From: Gracilaria gracilis
Taxonomy: Eukaryota > Rhodophyta > Florideophyceae > Gracilariales > Gracilariaceae
NCBI GenBank assembly: GCA_030374805.1
Contig: JARGSG010000094.1
Location: 62,001-126,000, forward strand
Length of the DNA stretch: 64,000 nt
Direction of reading: 5' to 3'
The notes under the pieces were generated by a model. That model had not been told where the DNA came from. It worked only from the letters and a program-made list of their open reading frames with translations, and did not search any database. Made by a program: the position numbers and the translations under genes. Positions 43,801 to 53,120 of this stretch are shown here, in pieces. Each line of letters starts with the position of its first letter. The stretch's first letter is position 1.

Positions 43801-44882
43801 GTTGTATTGTACTCCCAAAAGGAGTTCCTGTCCTTGATGAAGACGTGAGTGGCCCCCGAGTCTAACCATGTGTGAACGATTCCGCTAGGAGAGGCACTTG
43901 CTTGTGCGATAGCGACAAAACCACGATGTGTGCCGTCTTCGTGGTGATTGTTGTTGCGTTTGTTACCTTGTCGACGGTTACTATTTCCCTTGTTCGGGCC
44001 GTTGGTGGTGTCCCAGTCCTTGTTAGGACTGTTTGTATTGTTGTGATTGTTTCGATTGCGACTTCCTCTTCTGTGTCGACCACCCCTTTGGCTGGGTGCG
44101 TTATTGTTCGTGCCTTTGCGGGACCAACATTCGGATCGTATGTGGCCGATTCGTCCACAGTTCCAGCATTCGATGCCTTTCGTTCTCTTTCGCTGATGTT
44201 TGAAGGCAGTATTCAACTTATGTGCCGCAGGGTAAGGATGTTTGCCGTCTTTCTTTGGGTCCGTTGCTTTAGCTGTGCTCGAGGATGAGCGATGGTTCCG
44301 GCGATCCATTTCAGAACGTACGAGTGAAACGACTTGGTCGTAGTCCATGTTGTTTGCATCGGCCAGTAACGTGATCGCCATCAAGGAGTCTGGAAGTGTC
44401 CGAAGTAGTGTAGCAGTTCGCTCACGGTCGGATAGAGGATCGCCCAGACGGGCGAGTTCTAGGAATGTGGTTTCCATTTGTAGGAGATGTTGTTGTATAT
44501 CCTCGCCGTCTTTGAATGTAAATGTGCTTAATTTCTGTCGTAGGTTCATTTTGGACTGGATGTTGTCCTTCTTGTAGGTGGACTCCAGTTTGGTCCATAC
44601 CTCCAGAGCAGTGCAGTGGTCTCGTTCGAGGAGTTCGGATACGGCAATTATTGGTTGAGTTCCTAAATTCTGCACGATGGCAGATCGGGCCTTACGGTCG
44701 GCGTCGTCCCAATGACTTTGGGATTCTTCTGTTCCTTCATCAGGTCGAGGGTCGGACAGAACGAACAATACTTGACCCGAGTGCATAATGTCTCGTACGT
44801 ATATGCGCCAAGTGTAATAGTCGGCGGTGCCCTTCAGTCGCGGGATGCGCTTCGACTCGTGTTCTTTTTCCGCTTCCATCAC
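40860..44882 (-). CDS. Copia A gag-pol polyprotein
   Basis: 1,340 residues, no interruption. Gag of the UBN2 type (about 60-195: FKDGEDIQQHLLQMETTFLE). CCHC zinc knuckle CWNCGRIGHIRSEC at 239-252. Protease WLDSGATHVF (Asp341). GAG-pre-integrase with WHEKLGHPGRERL and CTPCIHAG. Integrase core with THTDITGPI, RLDGAGEN and HQSNGVAEKIIQ (Asp, Asp, Glu). Reverse transcriptase with KARCVIRGDKQ, DISNAYLYGDL and VVVDDILML near 1014. RNase H with YCDADWAG near 1185, SSGEAEYIA and FTDSSTALSIAKN. Protease-integrase-RT order defines Ty1/copia. All catalytic residues are present, so the element could be active. ATG at 44882; MM allows either Met. Confidence 0.96.
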   Translation of the reverse strand: MMEAEKEHESKRIPRLKGTADYYTWRIYVRDIMHSGQVLFVLSDPRPDEGTEESQSHWDDADRKARSAIVQNLGTQPIIAVSELLERDHCTALEVWTKLESTYKKDNIQSKMNLRQKLSTFTFKDGEDIQQHLLQMETTFLELARLGDPLSDRERTATLLRTLPDSLMAITLLADANNMDYDQVVSLVRSEMDRRNHRSSSSTAKATDPKKDGKHPYPAAHKLNTAFKHQRKRTKGIECWNCGRIGHIRSECWSRKGTNNNAPSQRGGRHRRGSRNRNNHNNTNSPNKDWDTTNGPNKGNSNRRQGNKRNNNHHEDGTHRGFVAIAQASASPSGIVHTWLDSGATHVFIKDRNSFWEYNTTRRQTVRTCDTSSDIIAHGTIKLPIGEGLILPAKHTPSFDSNLVSLSVLSQHVRVELSNEQGLTGFDLKDLSSGQTLYRSFPRDGLYPLPNPVPSPRAQGAMLSPGNTAKDWHEKLGHPGRERLLACVDQCDGVPPLSSSEIANVHCTPCIHAGSKRAPLQHSTSVASKPLELTHTDITGPISPLSLQGSTYIQVLIDDNTRACSVYFLDKKSQFFQSIRWYKARAENELSPNRVYRVRLDGAGENRSDDFVTYAMESGMILEYAPPYAHQSNGVAEKIIQDLWKMARTFLQASQLPLQLWEEAVSHANYLRNRLPNSRVDMKIPYTLWFGKKPDFTNILKFGQPGHAFIYRSDTVANKKLLPRALPGHFVGMQSPRTLLRIYIPSIRKVIKCRDRDFKVAKESLPSLSELIDFSSLRRIEAENEMEEEDEEHMDASLAHCMVTQSRFQDLGEAGKAHIRFEEARLLPEWAEAIDREFDALVSRNTWELVDRKPGMKPLPFLWTFTVKHVSADPPKVLAKARCVIRGDKQRPYLDFDPDNLYAPVARLETIRLAIAKAAAQGLIMETMDISNAYLYGDLEEPLLMEQPQNSSGSSYVAGKVCLLKKSIYGARQAGQIWGSLLHDELIRHGFNQSSTDSRLYLYKSRSAILNLVVVVDDILMLSNSYSLLKDFKVEMQKLFQVKFLGEAKSFIGMDLERDRNGIKVRQTRYIDKMLREYGLWNSNPSRTPLPSLCDITSRGDDEQQLSSALHGRYRKLVGHLMYLAVSSRLDIMFAASMLARQVHDPCMRHMGLAKRVIRYLNGTKGLGLFFPSNNSAPMEAYCDADWAGCRDTRKSTTGLLIKMNEAPVMWTTKKQTLIALSSGEAEYIALSYGGKALTWMRRLFWELCNDEVLTNEEPSMYPINIFTDSSTALSIAKNAKTSERNKHIGLKYHHVKELVKDKIVRVEGIPTEVQPADILTKSLRHDALESLKLLCGLFA

Positions 44883-45647
44883 GGAGTTACCTCGACGCGG
44901 GAGCAGAGGGGCTATTGCAGGTTGTAGTCTTCACCAGTCCCCTACTGGGTGAGGGTTTCTTCTTGTTCAGAGTCACTGGCAGGGGGTGCTAGCCCCGTAC
45001 TCCTAAAGGTCAGACCTCTGGCTCCGGGTTAACTCTCTCCCGGTGAGACACGTTTTGCTTTGGCCTCCCAAGTTCTGCGTGCCTCAGAACGAGGTGCTTT
45101 TACGGCTACGAGACGTCCAGAGGAGGTTACTAACAGAGAGATATGTTTTCACCAGTGTACCCTCTCTAGTTTCTTGCGTCGTACGAGCGGGGCGATCTTC
45201 TCCGTTATGCTTCGATGGCGCGGACAACTCGGGCTGAACGACGAGACACCCCGTCACCGTCGGGAGACAGAGCACTCCCCAGCAGAGCCAGTTATTCGAA
45301 GTGATATCAGATCCAACGGTTTGGTACAAGTCCCCTGTCGATTCCCTGCCGGTTTTCAGCTTGCGAGTAGTCCTTGCCAACAAAGTGCCAGCTTCCTGAA
45401 TCAGGGAGGCAACAGAGGCTCTTAATCAACAGGCGCAGCTTCCCGCCCGTTAAATACACGACACCACGCAGCTTCCCGTGGGCCAGCGAGACTTCGAAAC
45501 TCAACCTGTAGTTCTGGGCCAGAGAGACAACCCAATGCTTAGTGCGCCAACACACCACTCCCCCTAGACAGAGTAGGCTCTAGGAGGGTGTGTTGCGGCA
45601 GCGTGGCCGAGAAAGGCGTGGCGATGCGGCCGGTGGCGGCAGGCGAG

Positions 45648-45743
45648 GCGGCGCGGCCGAAGAAGAGAAGCGGCGCGGCCGAAGAAGAGAAGCGGCGCGG
45701 CCGGAGGAAGAGAAGCGGCGCGGCCGGAGGAGAGAGGCGGCGC
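45648..45743. repeat. Tandem repeat, four units of about 22 bp
   Basis: The unit GCGGCGCGGCCGAAGAAGAG, with small changes, is repeated four times plus a partial unit, in the leader of copia A. Confidence 0.8.
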
Positions 45744-46301
45744 TTAAGAAGCGGTGACCAGGTGCGGTGCACAGGCGCGGTGGGGATGTGCGGAGGTAAG
45801 GAGAGATTTACCAGCCACGGCGGAGAGGTGCAAGTGTGAGGGCGCGGGAGACCAGGCACGACAGAGAGGTGCGGATGTCAAGTTGGGGACCACCCGCGGC
45901 AGGGTGGTGCGGTGGTAAGGGTTGGTGGCCAGGCGCGGTGCGTGGGTGCGCCGGCGGAATGCGGTGGCAAGGCGCGGTGCAAAAGCCTGTCAGTGCGGTG
46001 CGGAAGCAATGGCGGGCCAGTACGAGGTGACTGCAAGGTACGGCGGCGAGGCGCAGAGATGGGATGCGACAGGTGGCGTGGCGCGGAAGCCCGGCAGTGG
46101 GGTGCGGTAGCGAGGTGCTGCTATAGGATATGGCGGCTACGCGCCGCCTGGCGGGGCCACGAGATGCGATACGCAAGGACGAGTGTGATGGCGAACAGCG
46201 GTGTGGTTTGACAAAGGCGACGAGGGTGCGGAGTGGTGGCAGGAGCAGGGGGGGAAGAAGGAAAGGAAGTTCGGCCCCCTCGGTGCGGTCGGAGGAATTG
46301 G

Positions 46302-46316
46302 GGAGCGATGCTACCA
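46302..46316 (-). promoter_or_regulatory. Primer-binding site of copia A
   Basis: Directly after the 5' LTR the minus strand reads TGGTAGCATCGCTCC. The first eight bases match the complement of a typical eukaryotic initiator Met-tRNA 3' end (TGCTACCA); the rest differs. Confidence 0.6.
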
Positions 46317-46452
46317 TGAAATGGGTTGACGCTTGACCCCCAGGAGGAGTTGAGCACTCGCCGTCGCCGGCCGTCCTTTATTTTGCACGCAGAGTGGAAC
46401 GTGTGGACACTATGGCACGTTCCACTTTGTGGCCAGGACTACGTCACTCACA
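46317..46452 (-). repeat. 5' LTR of copia A
   Basis: 136 bp, identical by eye to 40475-40610; followed by the second ATGCG copy. Confidence 0.95.
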
Positions 46453-46457
46453 ATGCG

Positions 46458-46490
46458 CATAACCAACGCGAGAGTAAGGAATACACATCA
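46458..46490 (-). repeat. 3' LTR of gypsy B, second part
   Basis: 33 bp continuing the split LTR to its CATCA end. On the minus strand the bases just before the LTR (46498-46491) read CGGGGCGC, the family's 3' priming tract. Confidence 0.9.
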
Positions 46491-46530
46491 GCGCCCCGTC
46501 ACTGTTTAAGCGAAAGCGCAATACAGTGAC

Positions 46531-49500
46531 TTAGATTGATGCAGAAATAGAGCGTTGTCGCTGTGTTCCGTTCTTCGAGATCTCTGCGAGATATTCTTCC
46601 ACCAGGACTGGCACATCGTCTTTGAGGGAGTCGAGCGCAACCCAGTCAGCTTCATCAGGAGAAAACCCACGCCACTTCACCAAAAGTTCAGTAGAACCGC
46701 GCTTTTGCCTAATGTCCTCGAAACGGTCAATTACAAGAAGTTCTTCTTGTTGATAAGAGAGATGATTCAGAACGTTCTCCGTAACTCCAAAATTCTTGTT
46801 GCGGAAGAATTTGAGGCGGCGACCATGCGCTTCTTCCTTCTTACCGTCTAACAGAGATTCAATGACGAAAATGTACTCCGAACGACATTGTACGACACGA
46901 TAGGGCCCCATCCATTTCAGTGCCGGCTTTCGAGACCCTTCACGTTGTAATAGTCCACGTAATACATAGTCCCCGACGTCATAGTTAACTGCTCTTACGT
47001 TGGTTTTGCGGTTATGGGATTCGACAGCCTGTTTCCGTTTCTTCGTCGAACGGACTACGACGTCCTTGTGCATGTACTGTAGTCCTCGTTGTACTGCTTC
47101 AATATTCTTCAGCTGCCGGTCACGGATTTGACCTAGTTCGAGAACTTTAACCTTTTCGCCTACTTTTCGTGTGATAGCTGCCAATGGAGTGTCCTGTTTG
47201 TGTCCAGTGAACACAGTGAGAAGACAGCGGCTGCCAAGGCGGTACAGGACGGAGTTGTTCAGCGATGAATGAACTACAGGCATCGTACTTGGCCAGCAGT
47301 TTTGGGGTAGCTGGTACTCCGACAAAAGTGCTCTTACTGCCCGCAGCAGCTCCCGGCACACCACCTCGACTGTTCCGTTCGACCATGGACAGTATGAGAG
47401 AGTGAAATGGTGTGTGGATTTTGTAGTGGTCTTCAAATGCCGAACAACTTCATTCTTAAAGTGAGATCCTCGATCGGAAACCCATTGACGCACGACTCCG
47501 AAAGCAGCAAACCATTTGACGAGCGCATCTGCAACAACCTCAGCGGTAGCTTCCTTTGTAGGGATGAGCCACACGTATCCACTGTGGTCATCCTTCAGTA
47601 CCAATACGTAGAAATAGCCTTCTTCCGCGTTTGACATATAGCAGAAGTCGAAATGCAGTAACTCATTCGGTTCATCAGCATGTAGAGCGTGGCCAAGAGG
47701 GCGTGCAATTACTTTCGAGGTCTGAGTGCAAAGGCAATGCAAACAAGATTGGACGAACGTCTTCAATTCTTCATCCATATTCTTCCAGAAGAAATAAGCC
47801 TTCACGGTAGCCAATGTTACATTTGAACTTCGGTGTCCACTATGGCCGGTATGCGCTGCAATGGCCAATCGTAGCTTCATGAGTTCATTGTCTGACGGTA
47901 TCCAGAGGACATCCTTAGCGTTTCGAACACCATCAGGCGATTTCAGAAAACCTTTCGGAGGTTCTTCACTGCTCTCAGACTGTATCCTCTTGACGTCTTC
48001 AACATTTGGCCAATCTAACTTGTCGTCGGTGCCAGGGTCTATTGGTGCCATCAAAAGAGCTCTGGCACGAAGAACTTTTGCAGTACGAACGTGACGAGGA
48101 AGATTGACAGCCCACCTTGTCAGCATGTCTGCCCAGACATTGTGCTCCCCTGGTAGGTGCTCTATCACATACCGAAACGCGCTGAGCTTGAGAGCCCATC
48201 TCATGAGTTTGCTTGCGGTCTGCTTGGAGATACCTGGGTTTCTGCCAAAAGGGTCGTAGAGGTACACCAGATTTGCATGATCCGTGAAAATGTTCACCTC
48301 ATGTCCCAGAACGAGGTAGTCGAGACGACACATTGCTCCAACGATGGCAAATCCTTCTTTTTCTGGGACGGACCAGTTGATTGCTGACCCTGTGAATGAC
48401 CCAGAAAGGAAACAAAGCGGCTCATGCCGCTGGTTTTCGATTGCTTTGCGGCGATCTTCGCATGGGATCTGGGTGAGGATTGCCGCCCAGTGAGTGTCTG
48501 ACGCGTCCGTGAAAAGGGACAGTTGATGATCTGGCTTGAGGTGAGCAAGCTTGACAGATGCAGTCAGTTGTTTCTTGATGTCGGTGAAAGCTACATCTTG
48601 TTCGGCGCCCCATGTGGTGCATAGGGAGAGATTGCGAAGAGTTCGCTTCGTTCTCTTGCCCACAGTTGAGTAGCAATCCTCCAGAAGACGGTGTAGAGGT
48701 GCAATGCGTTCGGAGTAAGCCGAAATAGAGTTCCGCATCCAGTTGGTGGCGCATACAAACTGTTGGAGTTCGTTCGCCATCGTCGGCTTTCTCATTGAAA
48801 CCAAAGAGTCGTAGTGATGTGGATGATACTGTACTTCTTCAGGAGTGATAATGCTTCCGCAGAACTGAACACGGCGTGAATACAGAGTTGTCTTCTCTGC
48901 GTGTACTTTCAACCCGATATCTCTGCAGACTTCGAGGAATGACTCGATGTTTTCCAGCAATTCCGTCTCTGACTTTGCGTAGAATAAGAAGTCGTCTATC
49001 CATTGGAGCATTTTCTCAACGTTTCCCTCGAACTTGTGAGAGAGTACTGCTTGGAAGTGATTTCCGGAATCGCTGCCCCCTTGGAGAATACGCTTGGAAA
49101 AGTAAACCCCTAGCGGTGTCTGTATTGACATCATCTCCTGCGATTCTGGTGAAAGAGGCACTTGCCAGTAGCCGTGAGCCAGGTCTACTTTGGCAAAGCA
49201 TGTGCTCCCTGCCAAGTCCTGGAACTTTGACTCCAGGTGTGGCATCGCTGACTGGATGGGCACTGTGCGTGCATTCGGACCTCGAAGGTCGACTGTGAAC
49301 CTATGCTTCGTAGACCCGGGCTTAGGTACAGCAAAGGCTGGCGAGGCCCAACATGCTGAAGGGTTCTTGTAAATAGCTCCAACCGCCTCGAGTTCGCGCA
49401 CTGTCTGGATGATAAAGTTACGCTGCTGAGGTGCATAACGTCGTTGCGGACATAGATAAGGCTTGGAGTGTTCTACAGGAGTGATAACCAGAGGTGGAAC

Positions 49501-49945
49501 ATTGACAGGAGGATCGGAGCCTAGTCTGATACGAAACACATCCCGATAGTTTTCCAATATTCGTTCCATTCTTGCCAAACCAGCTTCTGACATACCACTG
49601 TTCTTTGCTTCCGCGACAATGTTTGCCAACGCTTTGTTGATTGATTCCTTGCTGTCTTTACCAATGCCGGCTGCCAAGCATTCTGGAAGTTTGATAGGAT
49701 CGTCGTCAGTGCTACTGTATGGTAAGCCTTGGTAGCGGGCAGTGGCAATCTTGAACTCTGTGGAATTCAATTCCTCAATATGTCGATGGTGAATATCGCC
49801 TCTGACTCGAAGAAGGTGATCATTCAAGTTAAAGCCAATCGAATTTAGGAACGGCCTTCCCAACAATATGTCGTCCATCTCCTGATCAACCACAAAACAC
49901 TCAACGCCTTGAATCCGAACGGGAATGTTTGATCCCGGTATATAT
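46531..49945 (-). CDS. Gypsy B pol: protease end, RT, RNase H, integrase, chromodomain
   Basis: About 1,130 codons in one frame entered by a frameshift from gag; the apparent start at 49893 is a GTG inside the protein. It begins YIPGSNIPVRIQGV and DDILLGRPFLNSIGFNL (protease end). RT: FTVDLRGPNARTVPIQ, FAKVDLAHGYWQVPL, LQWIDDFLFY. RNase H: LSLFTDASDTHWAAIL. Integrase: AHTGHSGHRS with CLHCLCTQTSK, VLKDDHSGYVWLI, VSDRGSHFKNEVV, NGTVEVVCREL. Chromodomain-like end: LLVIDRFEDIRQ, ELLVKWRGFSPDEADWV. Catalytic residues are intact. The frame joins gag at a (TA)4 run at 49939-49946, where one base has been gained or lost. Confidence 0.9.
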
Positions 49946-51134
49946 AGTGTGTGACTGTCATTATGACAGACTTCGAGGCAGAGACAGAGATATCATCATC
50001 TGTTTTGAACGCCCCTGCAAGTGGTATGGGCTCATCAAATAGTGTAACCTGAATTTCTGGTACTGTGGATGTTATTTTGGAGAATGTATTGATACCAATA
50101 GCACTGAAGTCGGTGCCAGAGTCTCCAAGGACAACATCGAACAACCTGTCTTCCAATGCAACTCGGAAGCGTCCAACGTCAGGATCGGGATCTGATTGGC
50201 TTCGTGTGGTCTCCTTCTTGACAGTTTTCGCTCTCTTCGTATCCTTTGTACTATAATGCTTCTCGAATAGTTCCTTTCTGCGTTCCACGGAGGTGATCGG
50301 ACAATCTTTGAGTCGGTGAATGCCACTGCACTCTTCGTTGAGACATGGCTTACTCCACTCTGTGTCCTTCTGCTTGTTGGAATGTTGGGGCTTCTGTTCG
50401 GATTGCTGCCTATGTCCCGTTCTAAATGCCTTGTTGTTCCTCGCGGCATCCTCGTGCTTACGAGAATGGTCACGAGCAGAGCGAGATTTGGGATTAACTC
50501 GAGCCATTGCTGCTTGGGTCAGCGAAACCTCCAGTGCAATGTTGGAGACTTCGTCCCTAAACATTTTGATGTCGGCCAACTGTTCCCTCTTCCAGCCTTT
50601 CCTCAACATCTTGATGCGTTCCTGCAAAACCTGAGGTTGGAATTTGTTGACAAGACCATCGAGAAACTTCTTTGCCATATCCGGGTCCTTCAGAACTTCA
50701 GAGGCGTTGTTCTGATCGAGAGCCGTAATAACCTCAATAATAAAGTTCGTGACGCCTCCTGCTGGGTCTTCTTTGTTGGTCTTGAATGACACACTGCGCA
50801 GCGTTGAGTCGATTCGCTCGGACAAATCCTTGGGGGTAGACAAAGAGGCCTTGTCAAACCAATTCTTGACCATGTCTACAGTAGCATCTTCAACAGTAGA
50901 AGCGCCCTCGATTTCTCCCATCAAGCAAAGAGCATGGAGAGTAGCTGAATCCATACAATCCTTGATGGATGCCATTGAAAGTTTGGAGCTCTTATCTCGG
51001 TCTTTGTTCACGTCTTCTACCTTATTGCAATAGGCTGCGTAGGCGGTCTCAAATTTGATGAGAGAAGGCTGATCGCCTGTCTTCAGCGAAGGTGGCTGAA
51101 TCACAGATACGACTCCGTAATTAGAGGCTGCCAT
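49845..51134 (-). CDS. Gypsy B gag and protease, ending at a frameshift
   Basis: Starts MAASNYGVVSVIQPPSL at 51134 by comparison with E (MASNYGVIAFIKPP). The open frame 24 bases further upstream enters non-conserved leader. Capsid-like helical part (about 1-230), basic linker, zinc knuckle CLNEECSGIHRLKDC, protease VVLGDSGTDFSAIGI with canonical DSG. At 49939-49946 the frame leaves the conserved sequence and ends 30-odd codons later at 49845. In E the same junction is in frame, so the break is a mutation rather than the family's way of making pol. Confidence 0.88.
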   Translation of the reverse strand: MAASNYGVVSVIQPPSLKTGDQPSLIKFETAYAAYCNKVEDVNKDRDKSSKLSMASIKDCMDSATLHALCLMGEIEGASTVEDATVDMVKNWFDKASLSTPKDLSERIDSTLRSVSFKTNKEDPAGGVTNFIIEVITALDQNNASEVLKDPDMAKKFLDGLVNKFQPQVLQERIKMLRKGWKREQLADIKMFRDEVSNIALEVSLTQAAMARVNPKSRSARDHSRKHEDAARNNKAFRTGHRQQSEQKPQHSNKQKDTEWSKPCLNEECSGIHRLKDCPITSVERRKELFEKHYSTKDTKRAKTVKKETTRSQSDPDPDVGRFRVALEDRLFDVVLGDSGTDFSAIGINTFSKITSTVPEIQVTLFDEPIPLAGAFKTDDDISVSASKSVIMTVTHYIYRDQTFPFGFKALSVLWLIRRWTTYCWEGRS

Positions 51135-51190
51135 GATCGGACTCCAACTGCAAGTCAAAACACTAATGCTCTTGAAAAGCCAAAGCGCTT

Positions 51191-51594
51191 TGATGATGAG
51201 TGTTCAGCTTGCAGGATTCGTCCTGGAGCCTGAGTACTTCTGTTGCGCTGGGTTCGGGCTTGGAGGGCACAAGAGAATGGGCACACCCACTGGTTGTCGC
51301 CTGTCCGACATGAGTTGCCTCCACTGTGTGGGAGGCTTTTATGGTGCCCATCTGCCGAGCCAGTTGCTTGCTGACTCAGCAGAAAATGTAGACATCAGTC
51401 ATCTACCTGCCTACACTAACGATAGAACTAAACTTAGTTTAGCTAGAACTACCAGCGATATATCAGTCTGATGTTCGATAAGTATGAAAGCATATGTAGC
51501 ACGCGCTGTAGCCCGCATTAGCGTGACATACGCACCAGCAAGGCTGTAGTACCTATATGCGCATAACCAACGCGAGAGTAAGGAATACACATCA
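51191..51594 (-). repeat. 5' LTR of gypsy B
   Basis: 404 bp, TGATGATGAG to ACACATCA on the plus strand. The minus strand has CATAAAAGCC and the hairpin GCCTCC/GGAGGC (51336-51317), with AAGCGCTTTGG (51190-51180) right after the LTR. Confidence 0.95.
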
Positions 51595-52089
51595 GTTGCG
51601 TTTCACAACCGCAAGATCAATATTCGAGCTATCAACTTCACGGTTGGCGATTTCGTTCTGCGTGGTTTCTTGTAGAAGGAAAATGTGAGAAAGCCTTCTT
51701 TGAAGGGGACCGGTCGCTATCCTGTGATGAACTGTTGTTCGGAGTACATTTTCGAGATCAAAAATTTACTGATTGGTACGAAAGAAGAGGTTAATGGACG
51801 TAAGTTGAAAATCTTTCGCAATTGAGATTTCGAGATCACAGAGGAATTGCTCCAATATATTTCCTACCAGGAAGGGGAACTCCTCGTAAAAGACAGATTT
51901 GAGGATATTAGACGTAATAAGGGTAACCTGGAAGTTTTCGTGAAATGGCGTGGATTTTCTTTTGATGAAACGGACTGGGTACTCCTGCAGTCTTTGAAAG
52001 ATGACTTCCCCGTTTTGTTCAAGGGTTACATACAGGAGATCTCTGCATCTGGAACGCAAAGACAGCGCTACATCGCACAATCACTCTGA
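51595..52089 (+). pseudogene. Gypsy C pol: integrase tail and chromodomain
   Basis: Continues the C frame beyond B: FHNRKINIRAINF, VGDFVLRGFL, then a TAG near 51673. The last part (51847-52089) carries the chromodomain-like YQEGELLVKDRFEDIRR and VFVKWRGFSFDETDWV. Ends with the stop just before the 3' priming tract CGGGGCGC (52122-52129). Confidence 0.85.
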
Positions 52090-52129
52090 AGTTATTGTTC
52101 ACGTTTTCATCTTAACAATAACGGGGCGC

Positions 52130-52516
52130 TATTGCATAAAGTTCATATGTGCTGTTGCATTGATTGTGCAAATGCTTCCATTGGAGTGTACAACAATGCA
52201 AATTTTTGTAGCTCGCAAATGCAGTTCGACGTGTTTTCGAGTATTTGCAATCACGTCTGCGAGTATGACGCTGTTTGCGATAAGTACTCTGTGCAACGTT
52301 CTTTACCATGGACAAGCACTACATCTATTGTCATAGTTCTTAATTTGCCAGATGAGCACACAAGCTGATGATGGCAAAGTGCCACTATAAAAGCTTCCCA
52401 ATCACAGGGAAGCAACCCAGATGAAGATCAAATCATCCGGTGTGCCCTTTCTCTTTGCCCGCTTTGCTCCGAACATTTTTGAACTGTTTCAGTCTGTTCT
52501 CGACTTCTAGTCAACA
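52130..52516 (+). repeat. 3' LTR of gypsy C
   Basis: 387 bp, partner of 30498-30884. Its first bases are TA instead of TG. TATAAAA plus hairpin GCTTCCC/GGGAAGC at 52393-52413 is unchanged despite about 6% divergence overall. Confidence 0.93.
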
Positions 52517-52589
52517 GAGGTATTTATGCACTAGGATTGCTTACTTCAGTTAACGTGTGCTATATAAATAGAAGCTAATGGGTATAGTT

Positions 52590-53032
52590 TGTTGTGAAAT
52601 ATCACGACAGCAACGCGGCGGAACAGGTGTACGGACGCGTACACTGGCGCGTATCCCTCGGGCGGTGCGTGGAACGGAGCAAGGAGCTCACCAGATCAAA
52701 CAGCTGCTCCAAATGAGCCGCGATGGAAAGTGTAGGACCGAGATGGGGCTGACACAGTCGCGTGTAAAATTTGCATTTGTGAATTTCCTTTACTCTTTGG
52801 AGGTTTGCGTTCATTGCTGGATCCGCACTGAGCCGACCTCGAGCGATCCTCTTCGACAAAGAGGTCGCGGGCAAACACAATAAAAGCTCCCGGCCTAAGA
52901 CCGGGAGTGACCTCGGCGAAGGCAGAAGCCAGTTCGCCAGAGGTGTGCCCTTCCGTTCGCTTTCTCTTTTCGACCTTTTGTTCTGCCCCCATCTTTCCTT
53001 TCCGTCTGCCTGTCTCCCGCCACTCATCAACA
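52590..53032 (+). repeat. 5' LTR of gypsy E
   Basis: 443 bp, TGTTGTGAAA to CATCAACA. AATAAAAG is followed by a stem CTCCCGG/CCGGGAG (52887-52907). AAGCGCTTTGG follows the LTR. Confidence 0.95.
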
Positions 53033-53120
53033 AAGCGCTTTGGCTCAAAGAGCAAGAGAACCGGGCGGCAGGAAGGCAATCAAGAACGGTGCAGGAACCT
53101 GTGTCACCTTGGGAGCAATT

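Larger units (their letters stand above)
44883..46316 (-). other. Long leader of copia A with GC-rich repeats
   Basis: 1.4 kb between the 5' LTR and gag. The LTR-proximal 700 bases are extremely GC-rich with GCGG/GGTGCGG-type repetition. The frames of 106 and 169 codons here (45539-45859, 45808-46317 minus) are Pro/Ala/Arg-rich by composition and I do not count them as genes. The rest (44900-45600) has nothing recognisable. It may contain packaging signals or captured sequence. Confidence 0.6.
40475..46452 (-). mobile_element. Ty1/copia element A, intact and young
   Basis: 5,978 bp with 136-bp LTRs (40475-40610, 46317-46452) that read as identical, and a perfect ATGCG duplication (40470-40474, 46453-46457). 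One full-length 1,340-codon polyprotein and an unusually long 1.4-kb leader. Inserted in the 3' LTR of B; removing it restores a sequence identical in layout to 51540-51594. Confidence 0.96.
40104..51594 (-). mobile_element. Ty3/gypsy element B, interrupted by copia A
   Basis: LTRs of 404 bp: right copy 51191-51594; left copy 40104-40474 plus 46458-46490, split by A. About 13 differences between copies. Perfect GTTGC duplication (40099-40103, 51595-51599). Inserted into C just before the integrase C-terminal part; removal rejoins the C frame at KRAQAVAFHNRK. Coding is complete except for one frameshift. Confidence 0.95.
30498..52516 (+). mobile_element. Ty3/gypsy element C, degenerate host of the nested cluster
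   Basis: 387-bp LTRs at 30498-30884 and 52130-52516 (about 23 differences) are flanked by identical GAGGT duplications (30493-30497, 52517-52521). Without its three direct insertions (solo LTR 31851-32166, D, B) the element would be about 4.9 kb. Most of gag is deleted. Pol has a frameshift near 32410 and stops at 32625, 32790, 32829 and 38923. It belongs to the same family as B and E. Confidence 0.93.

Noticed and set aside
45539-46317. Minus-strand ORFs of 106 and 169 codons in the copia A leader
   Set aside because: Pro/Ala/Arg-rich translations of GC-rich repetitive DNA; open in several frames at once, as expected from composition alone.
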